IMG/VR virus record: IMGVR_UViG_3300020583_000040
Location: 1-24,134 of that record
DNA from: a virus
DNA: 24,134 bases
Strand: one strand, 5' to 3'
Part shown: positions 14,686 through 21,766 of the stretch, one piece after another
How positions within the stretch are numbered: the first letter of the stretch is position 1
Layout: the number at the start of each line of letters is the position of its first letter
Notes under the pieces: generated by a model
Seen by the model: the letters and a program-made list of their open reading frames with translations, nothing else
The model's database searches: none
What the model was told of the DNA's origin: nothing
Program-made: the position numbers and the translations under genes

Positions 14686-16378
14686 TACCCTCGGGAATGT
14701 TTTGCAGATTTGCCCCGCTGCCAAACGCATTCTGGCTCGACGACAGCCGAAAGGTGGTCGTCCCCGCCACATTGTACGAGCACCGTAGGCGCCCGTCCAC
14801 ATCGGGCTTGCTCTCGACGAAGGTCGACTTGAAGACGCCGAGGCGGCGGATCTCCAGGATGCGGCGCACGAGCGGGCGGACGAGCGGCGTGCGGGCGGCG
14901 ATTTGCTCCAGCGCCTCTTCGTTTGTGCTCGCCTTCATCCCCTCCTTGGTGCGGATTTTGACGACCGGTAGACGGAAATCCTCGTAAAAAAGGGTGTGGA
15001 GCTGCTTGGGCGATCGTACATTGAGTTTGTGCGAGAGAACACGCTCCAACCAATCTTCACGGGTCTTGATCTCTTGGCGTAGTTCCCCCGACAATCCCTT
15101 TTTGACCTCTGCATCACAGCGTACTCCTCTCACCATCGCATCGAGTGCATGCCACCACATCTGGTGCTGGAACACGCACTGGTCGCGCAGCCCTTCGGCC
15201 TCGATCAGCGGCGCAAGCGCCTGCCCGATCTCCCACGTCGCTACGCAATCTCGACAGTTATAGCTCCATCGGCCAAGATCATCTTCTCGCTCGTCGGCTT
15301 CCTTGGACTCTTGCTTCCAGAAATGGTGATAATCGCAGTAAAGGCTGGACAGCGTATTAAGGTCTTTATCGGTCCCGGGCCAAAGGACGTGGTGTCCAAC
15401 CATCGTGTCAAATCCAAGACGAAGTTTGAATCCCCATTGGCGGAAGATGTATTGGATGTCGTAGGAGAGGTTCTGGCCGATGATGCGGGCGTTGCGGTGA
15501 AGGAGAAGGTGTCGTAGCCCACGAACAATGGAGTGCTCTTCAGATTCGCCCCAATAGTTGCTCCGGGCGCGGCTCCAGAAGGGGATACAAAGGGCATCGG
15601 TTGCGGACCAGCCAATCCCAATGCAGTCAATTTGGCCGCGACGGGTTTCGATGTCGATTGCAAACGCCTGTGGTCGCAGCTCGCACAAGTTCCTGAGGGA
15701 TGCAATGTGACCATGAACCTGCTCCAGTGTGGGGTTGAGGGTGAATCGAAAGTTGGGCTTGCGGAGCCCATTCGCTAAGACGTCACACCCACGTCTAAGG
15801 TCCCGACAAACGTATGGCCGCCAACTCCATTGACGGAGTACAGCCGCAGGGTGGTAGGTAGCAATGACTGATCGAGATGTACCATCTCCGAGAAGATCCA
15901 ATCCGAACGTAGAACCTCGCCAGTCCCCGATCCCCCAGTTCCCCGTAAGCGCCCAAAGTGCCAAGTTCCCGAATCCGATCGTAAGATCAGGCTGAACCTG
16001 GGCAAGTTCGGCTTGAAGGCATCGGAGGGAGTCGGCGACGAGGGGGTGGAACGCAAGCTGGCGTCCGCCAGTGATAGGCGCAACCCATTCCCAGCCTTCC
16101 GGGAGCTTCCTCTTGAAGCTGACGAACGCGTCGAGCTTGTTCTGGGGCGGGCGGATTTTGAGGACATTGGTGACATAGCACTCCGCCCGCTCGATCCCCG
16201 CTTCTTCGAGGAGCTTGGTGAGCTCTGCGCCGGCTGCGCCGACGAACGGTTTGCCTTGGACTTCTTCATTCGCTCCTGGTGCCTCCCCCACTATCATCAC
16301 CCGCGCCGGTATCGGCCCCCACGACCCCACCCGTTTCGGCAAGGAACTCGGTTCGGGCGGCGCGCAGGATTCGGTCAT
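14675..16378 (-). CDS. UDG-like / 3'-5' exonuclease / family A DNA polymerase, N-terminal half
   Basis: A 567-aa protein from ATG 16378; an in-frame extension to 16414 exists. Residues about 24-195 are a family-4 uracil-DNA glycosylase-like domain: VMIVGEAPGANEE, GKPFVGAAG, YVTNVLKIRPPQN and ATYHPAAVLRQ. The usual iron-sulphur Cys are mostly absent (KIRPP where KCRPP is typical, no N-terminal CxxC). Residues about 238-385 are a DnaQ-type exonuclease with DIET (Asp242, Glu244), NLSYD (Asn303, Asp307) and YNCRD (Tyr373, Asp377). The polymerase thumb/palm begins after 400, and the ORF ends just after RLSSS...LQNIPEGNDD, before motif A. The gene is broken here by the HNH insertion. It overlaps the upstream 105-aa gene by about 206 bases on the 5' side when counted to 16583, with 113 bases shared. 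Confidence 0.85.
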   Translation of the reverse strand: MTESCAPPEPSSLPKRVGSWGPIPARVMIVGEAPGANEEVQGKPFVGAAGAELTKLLEEAGIERAECYVTNVLKIRPPQNKLDAFVSFKRKLPEGWEWVAPITGGRQLAFHPLVADSLRCLQAELAQVQPDLTIGFGNLALWALTGNWGIGDWRGSTFGLDLLGDGTSRSVIATYHPAAVLRQWSWRPYVCRDLRRGCDVLANGLRKPNFRFTLNPTLEQVHGHIASLRNLCELRPQAFAIDIETRRGQIDCIGIGWSATDALCIPFWSRARSNYWGESEEHSIVRGLRHLLLHRNARIIGQNLSYDIQYIFRQWGFKLRLGFDTMVGHHVLWPGTDKDLNTLSSLYCDYHHFWKQESKEADEREDDLGRWSYNCRDCVATWEIGQALAPLIEAEGLRDQCVFQHQMWWHALDAMVRGVRCDAEVKKGLSGELRQEIKTREDWLERVLSHKLNVRSPKQLHTLFYEDFRLPVVKIRTKEGMKASTNEEALEQIAARTPLVRPLVRRILEIRRLGVFKSTFVESKPDVDGRLRCSYNVAGTTTFRLSSSQNAFGSGANLQNIPEGNDD

Positions 16379-16583
16379 AGATCGCTTCGAGAAGAGTGAG
16401 GGAGGAGAAGGCACAGCCGATCGAGTCGCTGCGCAAGTGTGGGCGCTCCGGCGTGCTCTGGAGCCACATCAACTGGCAAAGCTGCTGGATCGACTCCACG
16501 TCCATGCGGTCGGGCTCGAAGCGGGTGAGGTGCTCGCCGAAGATCTCGCTGAAGCGGACCCATTGGGGGTGGGTGAGGTTCAC
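16266..16583 (-). CDS. Hypothetical phage protein (105 aa)
   Basis: I chose GTG 16583 because AAGGAG lies six bases upstream and it overlaps the zinc-ribbon gene's end. The product starts as NLTHPQWVRFSEIFGEHL and continues helical with QQLCQLMWLQSTPERP and FSSLTLLEAIYDRILRAA, ending in a Gly/Asp-rich tail. The last 113 bases overlap the polymerase start in another frame. I do not recognise a family; it may be a small replication accessory protein by position alone. Confidence 0.5.
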   Translation of the reverse strand: MNLTHPQWVRFSEIFGEHLTRFEPDRMDVESIQQLCQLMWLQSTPERPHLRSDSIGCAFSSLTLLEAIYDRILRAARTEFLAETGGVVGADTGAGDDSGGGTRSE

Positions 16584-16891
16584 ATCGGCTCCTTCGAGTA
16601 GGGGCTCCACAGCCCACAATCCTCCTTGTGGGGCTTGGCCTGACACACCGGACAGACAACCGCCGTCGGCTTGCGACCAGCAATCGCCCCGCCGCAGCAC
16701 GTCCGCAACCACCCCTTCTGGAGGTCATACTTCCATTTCGCCCCGCCGCAGATTGGGCAGGCGTCCTTCTCGGGCATTGGGGCGTTGGCCCCGCACACGC
16801 AGATCAGTCCGGGGAATATGTCCAGATCCTCCGCCCGCATCCGAAGGATGGACCCCCGCCCGCATCCGCAATTCCTCTCCATCTCTACCAT
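16580..16891 (-). CDS. Multi-zinc-ribbon protein (103 aa)
   Basis: Starts at ATG 16891 with GGAG six bases upstream. It contains several Cys pairs: CGCG near residue 8, CVCG near residue 31, CPICGG at 45-50, CCGG at 65-68 and CPVCQ at 79-83. This implies two or three zinc ribbons. Such small proteins in phage replication blocks can bind nucleic acids or protein partners. No catalytic domain is present. The stop overlaps the next gene's GTG start. Confidence 0.65.
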   Translation of the reverse strand: MVEMERNCGCGRGSILRMRAEDLDIFPGLICVCGANAPMPEKDACPICGGAKWKYDLQKGWLRTCCGGAIAGRKPTAVVCPVCQAKPHKEDCGLWSPYSKEPM

Positions 16892-17007
16892 GTCGGCTCC
16901 GTTTTCCTGATCGACTCAATCACCCGCTTGACCTGCTCGACCCTCTTCCATTGGAGCTTGTACTTCAGGATCAGGCCAATCTCCTCGTTCGTGAAGAGGC
17001 GTTGCAT
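16885..17007 (-). CDS. Small basic helical protein (40 aa)
   Basis: ATG 17007 to TAG 16885, whose stop overlaps the zinc-ribbon start (ATGGTAG). The product reads as one amphipathic Lys/Arg-rich helix: FTNEEIGLILKYKLQWKRVE, then QVKRVIESIRK. There is no strong ribosome site, but it fills a gap that would otherwise be unexplained in a fully packed operon. Function is unknown. Confidence 0.45.
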   Translation of the reverse strand: MQRLFTNEEIGLILKYKLQWKRVEQVKRVIESIRKTEPTW

Positions 17008-17040
17008 TGGCGTCGGCGTGCCTAGAAGGGGGTGGGCCAC

Positions 17041-17298
17041 TCACCTCTCCTTGACGACCGAATCCCAAATCTGATCCAGCATCAGCATCTCAGCCGGCGC
17101 CACGCTGCGGCCCACTTCCAGCGCGTGCTCGATCAGATGGACGAACGTCCTCTCATCATGGCTCAACTTGTGCCGCCACGCCATGATCTCCTGGACCATC
17201 CGGCGGGCTTCGGTTCGATCTTCGGGCAGCATGGGTGGCTCCGGGTGGGGAAGAAAAGGGTGGGTTTTGGGTTCAGGTACCCACCGGACCTCTGGCAT
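17041..17298 (-). CDS. Hypothetical helical protein (85 aa)
   Basis: Starts at ATG 17298, two bases after the preceding stop. The first 25 residues are Pro-rich (EPKTHPFLPHPEPP); the remainder is helical and acidic/basic (EARRMVQEIMAWRHKLSHDE, then LIEHALEVG). An internal Met at about residue 23 could be the true start. No known motif. Confidence 0.5.
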   Translation of the reverse strand: MPEVRWVPEPKTHPFLPHPEPPMLPEDRTEARRMVQEIMAWRHKLSHDERTFVHLIEHALEVGRSVAPAEMLMLDQIWDSVVKER

Positions 17299-17300
17299 GC

Positions 17301-17516
17301 CTACTCGGCCTCGGCCTCGCCGCTGGCCCGCTCGACCGGCACCCCCTTACCCACGAGATGCGCGATGAGCTTGCCCTCGGCCAGTGCCGCCGTGCCGTAC
17401 GCCTGGAACACATACCGCACCGCCGCCGCCTTGGAGGTCGCATCGACGAGGTGGTCAACCCCGTGCTGCTCCCCTTTCCCATACATCTCGACGTGGTAGA
17501 TGCGAGACTCCGCCAT
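17301..17516 (-). CDS. Hypothetical small protein (71 aa)
   Basis: ATG 17516 overlaps the stop of the ssDNA-binding-like gene (TGATG). The longer upstream frame is a shadow of that gene. The product starts MAESRIYHVEMYGKG and has a compact alpha/beta pattern: a strand, VDATSKAAAVRYVFQAYG as a helix, then a charged Glu-rich end. Small phage proteins of this shape can be DNA-binding or inhibitory, but nothing specific is seen. Confidence 0.6.
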   Translation of the reverse strand: MAESRIYHVEMYGKGEQHGVDHLVDATSKAAAVRYVFQAYGTAALAEGKLIAHLVGKGVPVERASGEAEAE

Positions 17517-17926
17517 CACGCCCTCCGAATCGCCGTCACGATCTCGTTGATGCGCTCGGGGTCGTTGCGGTCGATCTCGTGCTTGATCGTAACGCTCACT
17601 GTATGCCCCTCGGGCTCGCCCCAGGTCCACGGGCTCCCAGGCGTATGCCCGCAAGCCTTCTGGAGCTGACCAAAAACCTGGTTGCGCTCGGCGTCGAAGT
17701 TGCCCGCATCGTCGAACCGCAGGAAGATCCCTAACCGCTTGTTCTTGCGCTTCTCGGTGTCGACCGTCAGGTCGTACCTCGCCCACGGCTTGCCGTTCTT
17801 CTCACCGGCCGCTACCTCGGCCTTGGTGATGAAGGCGGTGTGTTCGCCTTCGGCCATCGGGACATACTTGTCCGCCACGACCTCATGCAACGCCGCACTC
17901 TTGAATGCCTCTGCATCAAACGTCAT
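17516..17926 (-). CDS. DUF669-like putative ssDNA-binding protein
   Basis: A 136-aa protein from ATG 17926, which overlaps the ATPase stop (ATGA). The pattern FDAEAFKSAAL, then YVPMAEGEHTAFITKAEVAA and KPWARYDLTVDTEKRKNKRL resembles DUF669, an OB-fold-like phage family often encoded beside recombinases and thought to bind single-stranded DNA. It lies directly after the Sak4-like ATPase, the pairing expected for a recombination module in which the annealase or recombinase works with its own SSB. The acidic C-terminal tip of canonical SSB is absent. Confidence 0.6.
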   Translation of the reverse strand: MTFDAEAFKSAALHEVVADKYVPMAEGEHTAFITKAEVAAGEKNGKPWARYDLTVDTEKRKNKRLGIFLRFDDAGNFDAERNQVFGQLQKACGHTPGSPWTWGEPEGHTVSVTIKHEIDRNDPERINEIVTAIRRA

Positions 17927-18750
17927 TTCGTATCTCCATTGGTTAGACTCTCGATGACTCCTCCAGCCTTCTTCCACGCCTCGATCAGCGGGCCGAAGGC
18001 CGGTGTTTGGTCGGCCGCGTACGGCAGGTAGCGCTTCTTTCCAAGCGCACCTTCCCGCACATTCGTCCAACTGAACTTGATTCCGTTGCGCTCGGCCAGG
18101 ATGACCTCATCGAAGTCCCGGCCAATCTTCCCCGCGAGCGCCTTGCCGGGGAGCACGGGGGTGATACGCATCCCACCGTTGAGCGTATCGACCTCCTTCT
18201 CCGCATGTGCTGTCACCACGACGTGGCAGCGCAGCCCGCACAGGATTGCCAGCAAATGCTCCATCTGCGTCTGGGCGAGCATGTAGTCGGGCTTGTCCAG
18301 CAACGCACGCTTGCCCGTGGTGTTCTGCCAAATGGCGCGGGTCAGCCCGGAGAGGGAGTCCAGCACGAGCGCCACGCCCGTCCCCCACGCTCCCATATTT
18401 CCCCAGTCCCGCCCATTCTGGTCGACGAACTTCTCCATCGAACCGATGATGCGGTCGAGCGGGCCGTTGATGTAGCGGTCGCGGTCGTGCTCCTGCCCGA
18501 GCTGGCTCTGGTTCTTGGTGCCGATCGACTTGATTTGCTCCCGCAGGTCCTCCAACGACCCCTTGATCGGCTTCACGTAGACCCAGCTCACCTTCTCCCG
18601 GAGCGCATCCCCGAGCACACCGTAGCCTTGCTCCGTGAAGATGCAGATGGGCTTCAGGCCAGCCACAAGCAACGAGTCGATCGAGCGCGTCTTGCCCGTG
18701 CCAATATCACCGAACAGTAGCGTCTTCGTGCCTGGAAGTGGCGATTGCAT
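17923..18750 (-). CDS. RecA-fold ATPase, Sak4/AAA-24-like recombinase
   Basis: A 275-aa protein. Walker A is GDIGTGKT at about residues 14-21, Walker B is VALVLDS near residue 127, and a switch-like HVVVTAHAEKE lies near residue 177. The sequence is a single RecA-type core without extra domains, typical of phage Sak4-like proteins that load on SSB-coated DNA and promote annealing. Neighbours support this: a YqaJ exonuclease upstream (44-base overlap) and an SSB-like gene downstream. A DnaB-type helicase is less likely because of its small size. Start ATG 18750 is just before the P-loop strand, as expected. Confidence 0.75.
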   Translation of the reverse strand: MQSPLPGTKTLLFGDIGTGKTRSIDSLLVAGLKPICIFTEQGYGVLGDALREKVSWVYVKPIKGSLEDLREQIKSIGTKNQSQLGQEHDRDRYINGPLDRIIGSMEKFVDQNGRDWGNMGAWGTGVALVLDSLSGLTRAIWQNTTGKRALLDKPDYMLAQTQMEHLLAILCGLRCHVVVTAHAEKEVDTLNGGMRITPVLPGKALAGKIGRDFDEVILAERNGIKFSWTNVREGALGKKRYLPYAADQTPAFGPLIEAWKKAGGVIESLTNGDTK

Positions 18751-19408
18751 TGAGTCTCCGGATGTTGGTAAGGCCGTTCAGGTGCTGGACCAGATCGTCG
18801 ACATCCCGCAGGAAGGTTCGAAGCTGGCTCTCGTAGGCTTTCAGGAGGTCGGCCGCCCAGGCGCGCTCCTCGCGGTAGACGAAGAGCTGCAACTCCGCCG
18901 GCAGCTCCTTGTTGTAGGACACGAAGTCGCAGAACGTCGCCCCGGTCACCAGCATGTTGTGCAGCACCTGCTTGACGTAGGCGGGCGGGACGCGATTCGC
19001 CTCAAGGTACTCGACGTGGATCGCGGGCAGCGGGCATTTGATCTCGACGATCCCGGCTCCACCCTCGACGAACCCATCCACCGAGCACCCGATTGGCAAG
19101 TCGGGCCAGTGGGCGAAGCCGGCGAGGGTGACGGTGCGCCCCGTTGCGGCCTCGTACGCAGCGCGCGCCACCGCCTCAAACTCCCGCCCCCGCTCCATGT
19201 GGGCGTTCGTGTAGTCGTCCACGACGGGCCTGCCTGTCAGCCGCTCGCACGCGAGCTGGTAGCGGTAATTGCGGCGCGTCGTGGCCTCACCCGTGCCCCG
19301 CCCCTGCGCGCACACGGCCTCGGCTTTGGAGCCCGTCACCCGGCCGGCACGGTCGGCGAACCAGCCGGGGGTGCCTTGTTCGTGGGGGCTAAGTAAGTAG
19401 TGGGACAT
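18707..19408 (-). CDS. YqaJ / lambda-exonuclease-type recombination nuclease
   Basis: A 233-aa protein from ATG 19408 (MSHYLLSP); the longer Arg-rich extension is unlikely. Visible family motifs are GTPGWFADRAGRVTGSKAEA near the N-terminus, ERGREFEAVARAAYE, SVDGFVE with the catalytic Asp, VEIKCPLP with the catalytic Glu-x-Lys, and YVKQVLHNMLVTGA. Enzymes of this type resect one strand of a DNA end, 5' to 3', leaving ssDNA for the annealase. It overlaps the ATPase start by 44 bases and the upstream 65-aa gene by 20 bases. Confidence 0.85.
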   Translation of the reverse strand: MSHYLLSPHEQGTPGWFADRAGRVTGSKAEAVCAQGRGTGEATTRRNYRYQLACERLTGRPVVDDYTNAHMERGREFEAVARAAYEAATGRTVTLAGFAHWPDLPIGCSVDGFVEGGAGIVEIKCPLPAIHVEYLEANRVPPAYVKQVLHNMLVTGATFCDFVSYNKELPAELQLFVYREERAWAADLLKAYESQLRTFLRDVDDLVQHLNGLTNIRRLNAIATSRHEDATVR

Positions 19409-19586
19409 CGGGTGCCGTCTCCTTCGTCTTCTTCGCACGCTTCGCAGCCTTGGGCTTCTTCACCGCCATGAAGCTATTGCGGGAGCCCCGCAGCGCCGCA
19501 AGCCGCACCGCAAGCTCCTCATCCGAGATCGCCTCGTCGCACTGGGCCAGTTCTGCGATCTCATCAATCATGGGGGTTGGCATCAT
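19389..19586 (-). CDS. Small protein with Lys-rich tail (65 aa)
   Basis: ATG 19586 (a second ATG follows at once) with GAAGG just upstream; the stop lies 20 bases inside the exonuclease gene. The N-terminal half is acidic and helical (MIDEIAELAQCDEAISDEEL). Residues about 42-55 are a Lys/Ala block (VKKPKAAKRAKKTK). The charge split suggests nucleic-acid or protein interaction. No family recognised. Confidence 0.5.
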   Translation of the reverse strand: MMPTPMIDEIAELAQCDEAISDEELAVRLAALRGSRNSFMAVKKPKAAKRAKKTKETAPDVPLLT

Positions 19587-19607
19587 GCGCCTTCGGCCGC
19601 CGCCTTG

Positions 19608-19697
19608 TCAAGCCCAATACCCAAGCGCGATGAGGATGAGCAGCCCTGCCCCCACGAGCACCAAGAGCGGCCACAAGCCTTGCCAAAGGTTCCCCAT
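19608..19697 (-). CDS. 29-aa single-helix membrane protein
   Basis: ATG 19697 overlaps the previous stop (TGATG). After GNLWQGLW it is almost entirely hydrophobic (PLLVLVGAGLLILIALGYWA), one membrane helix. It closes the run of exported proteins. Short phage membrane proteins can act on host envelope proteins; no evidence for a specific target. Confidence 0.5.
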   Translation of the reverse strand: MGNLWQGLWPLLVLVGAGLLILIALGYWA

Positions 19698-20044
19698 CAC
19701 GATCCCTTCACCGCCGCCGCCTTGCACAGCTCGTAGAAGTGCTGCGCGAAGTCCTGGTCGATCTCAGGATGCGCGTAGATGTACCCAATGGCATCGCTCA
19801 CGAACTGCGCCTGCTCGTGTGTGCGAATCGAGCACCCATCCTTCCCATGCTCCTCGATGCATGCCTTCAGCGCCTCAGCGCTGGCGTTGCGCAGATCCTT
19901 CTCACTGATCCCCGCATCCCGCGACCGTACGAACGTCGCCAGCGCGTTGCCGATGGTGCCGCAATCGCGCTCCTCGAAGGGCATTGGGAGGTCCGCAGCG
20001 AGGGCTGCAATCGGAAACGCGAGCACGAACAACATCCTTCTCAT
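19697..20044 (-). CDS. Exported Cys-containing helical protein (115 aa)
   Basis: I chose ATG 20044 because GGAGGTGG is five bases upstream, better than the in-frame ATG at 20059. It begins with a signal peptide, MRRMLFVLAFPIAALAAD, probably cut after AALA or LAA. The mature part has four Cys and helical segments (TIGNALATFVRSRDAGISEKD, then EALKACIEEHG, FVSDAIGYIYAHPEIDQDFA and FYELC). Similar exported proteins, with RDAG-type segments and a C-terminal Cys, occur in proteobacteria and phages without known function. A periplasmic location is expected. It starts within the stop of the lipoprotein gene. Confidence 0.65.
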   Translation of the reverse strand: MRRMLFVLAFPIAALAADLPMPFEERDCGTIGNALATFVRSRDAGISEKDLRNASAEALKACIEEHGKDGCSIRTHEQAQFVSDAIGYIYAHPEIDQDFAQHFYELCKAAAVKGS

Positions 20045-20214
20045 CGAAACCACCTCCAACGGTTGGCGAACGGGATCGGCGACAGCGGCACCGTGCAGCG
20101 CGCATTGATTTGCACCCGGTGCATCTTCACCTCATACTCCGGCGTCACGAGCACGAACTGCGAGCAAGCTGCTAGGGGCAGCGACGCCAGCACCCCTAGC
20201 AACCGACGTGTCAT
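20041..20214 (-). CDS. Small lipoprotein (57 aa)
   Basis: ATG 20214 overlaps the previous stop (ATGA), and the stop overlaps the next gene. The N-terminus MTRRLLGVLASLPLAAC ends in a clear lipobox (LAAC, Cys17). The short mature part is SQFVLVTPEYEVKM and a basic, aromatic C-terminus (RWRWFR). It would be a lipid-anchored envelope protein. It is not an Rz1-type spanin by composition (not Pro-rich), and it lies in the early strand, so lysis is not the obvious role. Confidence 0.65.
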   Translation of the reverse strand: MTRRLLGVLASLPLAACSQFVLVTPEYEVKMHRVQINARCTVPLSPIPFANRWRWFR

Positions 20215-20579
20215 TGCAGGTAGAGGTCAGGCAACGTCGGCAGCGCCGGGTCGCTGAGCTGGTAGCACGTCCCTTCGGAGAGCGCACCCTCCGGCACCTG
20301 GGTGACGCCCGACGCCATTGGGTTGTACTCCCCCCACGTCCAAGTCCCCGAGGTCCCGCACTTGTAATTGGCCTCGGCGACGCCCTGCACATTCGTGATG
20401 AGGTCTATGTAGGTGCAACCGTACGGCCCGCAGCCACCTTGGAGGTTGCCAAAGAGCTCCGTCCGCTTGGTCACAGCCGCATGGATCGCCTGCTTGGCGA
20501 CGTAGTAGACCGCCGTCCCGCGCGCGAACACCGACAACGCGAACGCCGCACACACCACTCCCGCAATCAACTTCTTCAT
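20211..20579 (-). CDS. Exported four-Cys protein (122 aa)
   Basis: Signal peptide MKKLIAGVVCAAFALSVFA, then a mature part with four Cys outside the signal (GGCGPYGC at 49-54, YKCG, GTCYQL), likely two disulphides formed in the periplasm. The rest mixes one helix (YYVAKQAIHAAVTKRTELFG) with Gly/Trp/Tyr-rich loops (TSGTWTWGEYNP). Eleven bases separate it from the upstream gene. Family not recognised. Confidence 0.65.
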   Translation of the reverse strand: MKKLIAGVVCAAFALSVFARGTAVYYVAKQAIHAAVTKRTELFGNLQGGCGPYGCTYIDLITNVQGVAEANYKCGTSGTWTWGEYNPMASGVTQVPEGALSEGTCYQLSDPALPTLPDLYLQ

Positions 20580-20589
20580 TTGTCTTCTC

Positions 20590-20964
20590 CTATTGAGGAT
20601 TGATGGTCAGGCTACCCCCGACCTCGGTACACCAACACGAGCGCGTGTTCCGATGCCACATCCAGACCTCCGAATAGGCTGCAACATTCCCCTGCCCATC
20701 AGCCAAGCTCGCCGTGACGGTGAAAGTTTGATCCGGCTGATCCTGACCAGTGGTGAAGTGTCCGCTGAAGGCATGGCGCTCGCCGTTGATCTCGACGTGG
20801 GCCGTCAGGGTGTCGGCTGGCTGGCCCGTGTAGAGCCAGCACGTCGAGGCGTACGGGTAGAGGGTGAAGGTGACCTCCGGAGTCGGCAAGGTGATCGTCT
20901 CGGGTGCGATCTGGGCCTGCGCGATGCTGGAGAGGAGAAGGAAAAGTCCCGCCCAATTTTTCAT
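20590..20964 (-). CDS. Exported beta-sandwich-like protein (124 aa)
   Basis: Signal peptide MKNWAGLFLLLSSIAQA with a good cleavage site before QIAP. The mature ~107 residues are beta-rich (PEVTFTLYPY, TLTAHVEINGERHAFSGHF, QTFTVTASLADGQG), resembling an Ig- or fibronectin-type sandwich, with Cys at STCW and SCWC near the ends. No enzyme motif. It would be periplasmic or outer-face; its partner is unknown. Confidence 0.65.
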   Translation of the reverse strand: MKNWAGLFLLLSSIAQAQIAPETITLPTPEVTFTLYPYASTCWLYTGQPADTLTAHVEINGERHAFSGHFTTGQDQPDQTFTVTASLADGQGNVAAYSEVWMWHRNTRSCWCTEVGGSLTINPQ

Positions 20965-20971
20965 GTTGGCC

Positions 20972-21742
20972 TCACTTGATGAAGTAGTGGTAGTTCAGAA
21001 GCCACGTTTGGTACTTGGTGAAATCGGTGCTGTAGGCCCACGTCCCGCTGCCCCACTGGATTTGAGCGAGGCCATTGCAAACTTCGATGACCCCATCTAC
21101 TGATCCTCCGGACCCTTGACCTTGAGCTACTCCAGCAGCACCACAAACCGCAGACGATACCGGGATCGGCCAACCGGGGTAACCTGTAGGGATTCCGTTT
21201 GTAGATGTCAGGATTACTTTTTCTTCCACTTGAACTAAATTGTCGCTGACTTGATACATGCCATAGCTGTTGGTGGAATCAATATCACCGGATGGGATTT
21301 GTGTACCGCCAACTGCAATGGTGGGAGTGTAGGATGGAAGCTGATCAGGCCAAGCTATGACTTTAGTACAACTTCCGTTTATAAAAGCAAACCCTTGATA
21401 GCATCCAGTGAAATTGGTATTGTTGGGTGATCCAATCCCCCCGTAGTTCGCGGGACCACCATTGGCAGAACTGTACCACCACCCTTGATAGCCACTTCCC
21501 TGTATGCGGACACCCATAATACCGCTTGTTGCATGGGTGTCCCCAATGTAGGTGACTATGTTTGATGCTGTCCAGAACGCGACACAAGCTGCAAGAGTCA
21601 GATGGTTACCTCCTTGATTACAATTGACATCATCGGGGGAGGCTGTTACTGGATTAGCTGTCCAAGGAGGTGCTGATATACCAGCGAAGGCTGGGGTGGT
21701 CATCGCAAAGGCAAAACATAAAACCCCAATCAATCTCTTCAC
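20972..21742 (-). CDS. AT-rich exported Gly/aromatic-rich protein (256 aa), moron-like
   Basis: I chose GTG 21742, with AAGGAGA seven bases upstream; the longer frame crosses the leader. Signal peptide VKRLIGVLCFAFAMTTPAFA is cut before GISA. The mature part (~236 aa) is rich in Gly, Asn, Thr, Trp and Tyr with several Cys (VNCNQGG, AACVAFW, TGCYQGFAF, NGSCTK, AVCGAAG, IEVCNGL), suggesting a disulphide-bonded, beta-rich secreted protein. Two 60-base lines I counted have about 35-37% GC, far below the flanks. With its own leader, possible promoter and hairpin it looks like a recently acquired cargo gene. Function unknown; an envelope or exclusion role is possible. Confidence 0.65.
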   Translation of the reverse strand: MKRLIGVLCFAFAMTTPAFAGISAPPWTANPVTASPDDVNCNQGGNHLTLAACVAFWTASNIVTYIGDTHATSGIMGVRIQGSGYQGWWYSSANGGPANYGGIGSPNNTNFTGCYQGFAFINGSCTKVIAWPDQLPSYTPTIAVGGTQIPSGDIDSTNSYGMYQVSDNLVQVEEKVILTSTNGIPTGYPGWPIPVSSAVCGAAGVAQGQGSGGSVDGVIEVCNGLAQIQWGSGTWAYSTDFTKYQTWLLNYHYFIK

Positions 21743-21766
21743 TTCACGTCTCCTTCGGGTTGAGAA

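Noticed and set aside
14221-14690. Intein in the polymerase
   Set aside because: The N-terminal half ends in a stop, the downstream half is in a different frame, and no Cys/Ser start or HN-Cys end typical of inteins is present.
17270-17285. GGTACC-centred near-palindrome as another operator copy
   Set aside because: Only about 7 of 12 positions match the GTGA-N4-TCAC consensus.
18007-18720. Plus-strand ORF opposite the RecA-fold ATPase
   Set aside because: The ATPase has clear Walker motifs on the minus strand; the antisense frame has none.
20041-20214. Second Rz1-type spanin
   Set aside because: It has a lipobox but no Pro-rich body, is not nested in an Rz-like gene, and is on the early strand.
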